Shown: piece after piece, positions 63,839 to 64,000 of the stretch
Numbering within the stretch: the stretch's first letter is position 1
How the letters are laid out: every line of letters begins with the position of its first letter
Assembly: GCA_016648135.1 (NCBI GenBank)
Contig: JADDOH010002131.1
Span: 1 to 64,000, forward strand
DNA: 64,000 nucleotides
Origin: Agrypnia vestita
Lineage: Eukaryota > Arthropoda > Insecta > Trichoptera > Phryganeidae
Direction: 5' to 3'
The notes under the pieces: model-generated
What the model saw: the letters and a program-made list of their open reading frames with translations, nothing else
What the model was told of the DNA's origin: nothing
Database searches by the model: none
Position numbers and translations under genes: made by a program

Positions 63839-64000
63839 TTAAGAAAGACAATCGAATTAGTATGTGTAAGCCGTGCGTATGAGGCAGTGCGAGGCACATT
63901 GTTTCGTTGTGCTAGTGTTTATAACCGTAAACATCAACACAACGAAATAATGAGCGTCATATGCACGGCTTACACATACTAATACGATTGTCTTTCTTAA
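63839..64000. mobile_element. TIR element at the window edge, TTAAGAAAGACAATCG ends
   Basis: TTAAGAAAGACAATCG at 63839-63854 (then ATTAGTATGTGTAAGCCGTG after one extra base) is mirrored at 63965-64000. About 162 bp with a centre holding a GTTGTG/CACAAC inverted pair. The target duplication cannot be read because the window stops at the last TIR base. Confidence 0.75.

Overview
The window is nuclear DNA of an arthropod, most likely an insect. It is AT-rich, its genes are split by introns with GT/AG borders, it carries a short TTAGG-like stretch, and it is crowded with mariner, PIF-like and pogo-like elements, RTE-type LINE tails and tRNA-headed SINEs. An order such as Lepidoptera would fit the mobile elements, but the sequence does not prove it. 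Almost all long single-frame ORFs are chance or transposon-derived; the real genes had to be assembled across introns.

Two conserved host genes lie on the minus strand. (1) An Lrrc58 orthologue (21490 down to 8053): four coding exons, 358 aa, with a leucine-rich-repeat array followed by a Cys-rich tail ending in KKVLLG. (2) A GSK-3/shaggy kinase (59744 down to 30945): eight coding exons, 423 aa. Exons 2-8 are certain. Exon 1, at the edge of a GC-rich putative promoter island (59.65-60.06 kb), is inferred from phase, first ATG and splice donor. The kinase keeps its catalytic, activation-loop and primed-substrate residues. It is divergent in the C-lobe entry and has no visible inhibitory Ser9 peptide.

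Layout: 1-7.2 kb is repeat-rich intergenic DNA with LINE relics and a small two-exon gene (3444-3751) encoding a transposase-type helix-turn-helix protein. 8.05-21.5 kb is Lrrc58. 21.7-24.4 kb holds repeats and microsatellites. 24.4-30.9 kb is unusually poor in repeats and may be a long 3' UTR of the kinase. 30.9-59.7 kb is the kinase gene; its introns hold a 1,286-bp mariner with one nonsense codon, foldback elements, SINEs and a nested DNA-transposon/MITE/SINE composite. 60-64 kb is upstream DNA ending in a 4 x 43-bp tandem array and a TIR element that reaches the last base.

The most unusual signal is a set of short foldback repeats whose arms match the hammerhead ribozyme layout: a CTGANGA core, a stem II, GAAA, then a cleavage-site-like triplet and a closing stem I. 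Three 42-nt modules (994-1035, 49403-49444, 49455-49496) share the same spacing with varying stem II bases. Other families (9964-10003, 54029-54069, 55749-55783, 60641-60681) use unrelated stem sequences on the same scaffold. Hammerheads are known in Penelope-like retroelements and retrozymes, so the class may be known while these copies and their inverted pairing deserve a check.
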